DNA of 64,000 nt from Spiroplasma endosymbiont of Lonchoptera lutea (GTDB lineage: Bacteria; Bacillota_I; Bacilli_A; Mycoplasmatales; Nriv7). The stretch covers positions 558,001 to 622,000 of the forward strand of contig NZ_OZ026463.1 in the NCBI RefSeq assembly GCF_964019715.1, written 5' to 3'. Of this stretch, positions 62,449-64,000 are shown in pieces (position 1 is the stretch's first letter; every line of letters starts with the position of its first letter). The translations under genes and the position numbers were made by a program. The notes below the pieces were generated by a model. The model saw only the letters and a list, made by a program, of their open reading frames with translations, made no database searches and was not told where the DNA came from.

Positions 62449-62730
62449 TTGGTGGCAAAACAAAAATTAGTATATCGGCAATGCATCGTTACAAAAGTTG
62501 TTGTTTTACGAAGTGAGTTAATAAGAGTTGTTAAAACAAAACAAGAACAAGTTTTGGTTGATTTAAATTATTGTCTTGCTGGTAAAGGTGCTTATGTTAA
62601 GCGAGAAGTTGCTATTATTGAAAAAATGCAAAAAAAACAATTATTAGAAAAGATTTTTAAAACACAAATTGTTGATAATATTTATTTATTATTACTCAAA
62701 GTTGTAAAAGAACAGGAGCATAGTAATTAA
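62449..62730 (+). CDS. ylxR: YlxR-family (DUF448) nucleic-acid-binding protein, 93 aa
   Basis: [20 protein letters not shown] is the YlxR signature (R.CI.t......LiRiV), and GKGAYVKRE follows as in the family (GRGAYvc). TTG start 8 nt after AAAGGA. Lies between nusA and infB, the standard place; YlxQ (L7Ae-type), often next, is absent here. Confidence 0.88.
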   Translation: MVAKQKLVYRQCIVTKVVVLRSELIRVVKTKQEQVLVDLNYCLAGKGAYVKREVAIIEKMQKKQLLEKIFKTQIVDNIYLLLLKVVKEQEHSN

Positions 62731-62747
62731 TTAGGGGTGGTGATTGT

Positions 62748-64000
62748 ATGAAAAAAAGTAATCAAAGAAAAAAGCAAACAACAGTTATTAAAAATCAATT
62801 AAAAACAGGAAGTGATTCACATCTTGATAATGGGATTTTTATTTTTAGTGAACCATTATCAATTATTGAGTTTTCTAAAAAAACAAATATTCCTGTTGTG
62901 AAAATTATTAAATACTTTTTTAATAAAGGACAAATGTTAACGCAAAATCATTTTTTGAATGAAGAATTAATTGGTGAGTTATGTTTAGAATTTAGTTTAG
63001 ATTTTAAAAAGGAAACTGTTATTACGCATCAAAATTTGTTAGAAAATTTAGATATTATTGATGATATTAATGATTTAAAAGAACGGCCACCAGTTGTGAC
63101 CATTATGGGTCATGTTGATCATGGTAAAACAACTTTGTTAGATAATATTAGAAAATCTAAAATTACTGAGAAAGAATTTGGTGGTATAACGCAACATATT
63201 GGTGCTTATCAAATTAAAACAAAGGATAGTAAAATTATTACTTTTTTGGATACGCCTGGACATGAAGCATTTACGCAAATGCGTGCTCGGGGCGCTAAAG
63301 TTACTGATATTGTTGTATTAGTTGTTGCTAGTAATGATGGTGTTATGCCACAAACTAAAGAAGCAATTGATCATGCTAAAGCTGCTAATGTGCCAATTAT
63401 TGTGTTTGTTAATAAGATGGATTTGCCGTCTGCTAATGTGGAATTAATTATGAAAGATTTAGCAACTTTAGATTTAATTTCGGAAGAGTGAAGTGGTGAT
63501 ACAATTTTTGTTAAAGGTAGTGCTTTAACTGGTGCAGGAATTGATGAATTATTAGATGTAATTTTATTATTAGCGGAAATGCAAGGTTTACAAGCTAATC
63601 CAAATTGTTTTGCTAGTGGGACAGTTATTGAGGCGCATTTAGATCGTAATGTTGGTCCCGTTTGTACATTGTTAGTTCAAAATGGCACTTTAAAAATTAA
63701 AGATGCTTTGGTAGCAGGAGTTTCTTTTGGTCGGGTTCGTGATATGAAAAATGATCGTAATGTTGCTATTAAGGAAGCAAAACCTTCAACGCCAATTGAA
63801 ATTCATGGTTTAGATTTTGTTTCTAAGGCGGGTGAACCATTTATGGTGTTTGGTGATGATAAGTTAGCTCGTGAAGTAGCGTTATCAAGAAAAACACAAG
63901 ATGAAATTAATGAGCGAAGAAAAACTAAAACTTTAAATTTAGAAAATTTATCTGATGAAATTGCAGCTGGTAATTTGAAACATATTGATATTATTTTAAA
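62748..64000 (+). CDS. infB: Translation initiation factor IF-2, C-terminus outside window
   Basis: The N-terminal domain is short (basic, then [20 protein letters not shown]). The GTPase domain has G1 [13 protein letters not shown]2 [11 protein letters not shown]3 [16 protein letters not shown]4 NKMD and G5 [13 protein letters not shown]. Domain II follows, up to the window edge. TGA codes Trp in SEEWSGD. Starts 17 bp after ylxR. Places fMet-tRNA on the 30S subunit. 417 codons visible. Confidence 0.96.

Overview
The window is a very AT-rich stretch of a Spiroplasma chromosome (Mollicutes). UGA is read as tryptophan throughout: nusA, infB, tsaD, dinB and every transposase only stay open if in-frame TGA is a sense codon. 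The other signs are plectrovirus (SpV1/SVTS2-like) prophages, IS30-family elements and compact mollicute operons with AAGGAG-type ribosome sites. By my count roughly a third of the window is insertion sequence. There are 11 full-length copies of one IS30-family element (called IS-B here, 1052-1062 bp), further split or inverted IS-B copies, five copies or pieces of a second IS30-family element (IS-A, 1078 bp), one IS3-family element plus a remnant, and several ISLre2-family (UPF0236) pieces. Family names come from recognised motifs, not from a search.

Layout. 1-5060 (minus): a proline/tyrosine-rich protein and a one-TM protein, a frameshifted metallo-beta-lactamase-fold lipoprotein, and a 1008-aa PLD-nuclease/SF2-helicase/DUF3427-like protein. 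5141-9761: IS-A, then a locus that looks like microcin C biosynthesis, with an MccB-type (ThiF/E1-like) adenylyltransferase cut by IS-B copies and followed by an 8-codon ORF ending in Asn. 9790-12667: HU, thioredoxin, a Cof-type HAD phosphatase and tRNA-Leu. 12734-20150: two plectrovirus fragments in opposite orientation around an unusual inverted IS-B composite. 20484-28461: tRNA-Glu, tRNA-Asn, a second IS-B composite, a broken HARE-HTH/HrgA-like gene, nusB-(unknown)-tlyA and dinB. 28469-34503: interrupted IS-A and a four-gene membrane operon with an alkaline-phosphatase-superfamily enzyme. 34582-42789: the best preserved plectrovirus, with Rep, small membrane proteins, coat, Zot-like ATPase, adsorption protein, a lipoprotein copied from the adsorption protein, and a truncated transposase. 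42790-47400: a third IS-B composite, a YfcC-type transporter and rplU-prp-rpmA. 47428-60809: an IS graveyard enclosing a broken secreted protein, deoD, a hypothetical gene, tsaD, a beheaded DeoR regulator and a broken ankyrin-SGNH hydrolase. 61067-64000: nusA-ylxR-infB.

The housekeeping genes form recognisable small operons (nusB-tlyA, rplU-prp-rpmA, nusA-ylxR-infB) and look intact. The accessory genes (MBL lipoprotein, MccB-like, HrgA-like, DeoR, secreted protein, ankyrin-lipase) are nearly all broken by IS insertion or by 1-4 bp indels, as expected of a host-associated spiroplasma undergoing IS expansion. The observations most worth following are the MccB-like/octapeptide locus, the prophage lipoprotein that duplicates the receptor-binding protein's N-terminal domain (a possible superinfection-exclusion factor), a divergent two-gene cargo module present in one plectrovirus and absent from its sister, and IS-B dimers whose second copy carries an internal inversion with a 3-bp duplication.
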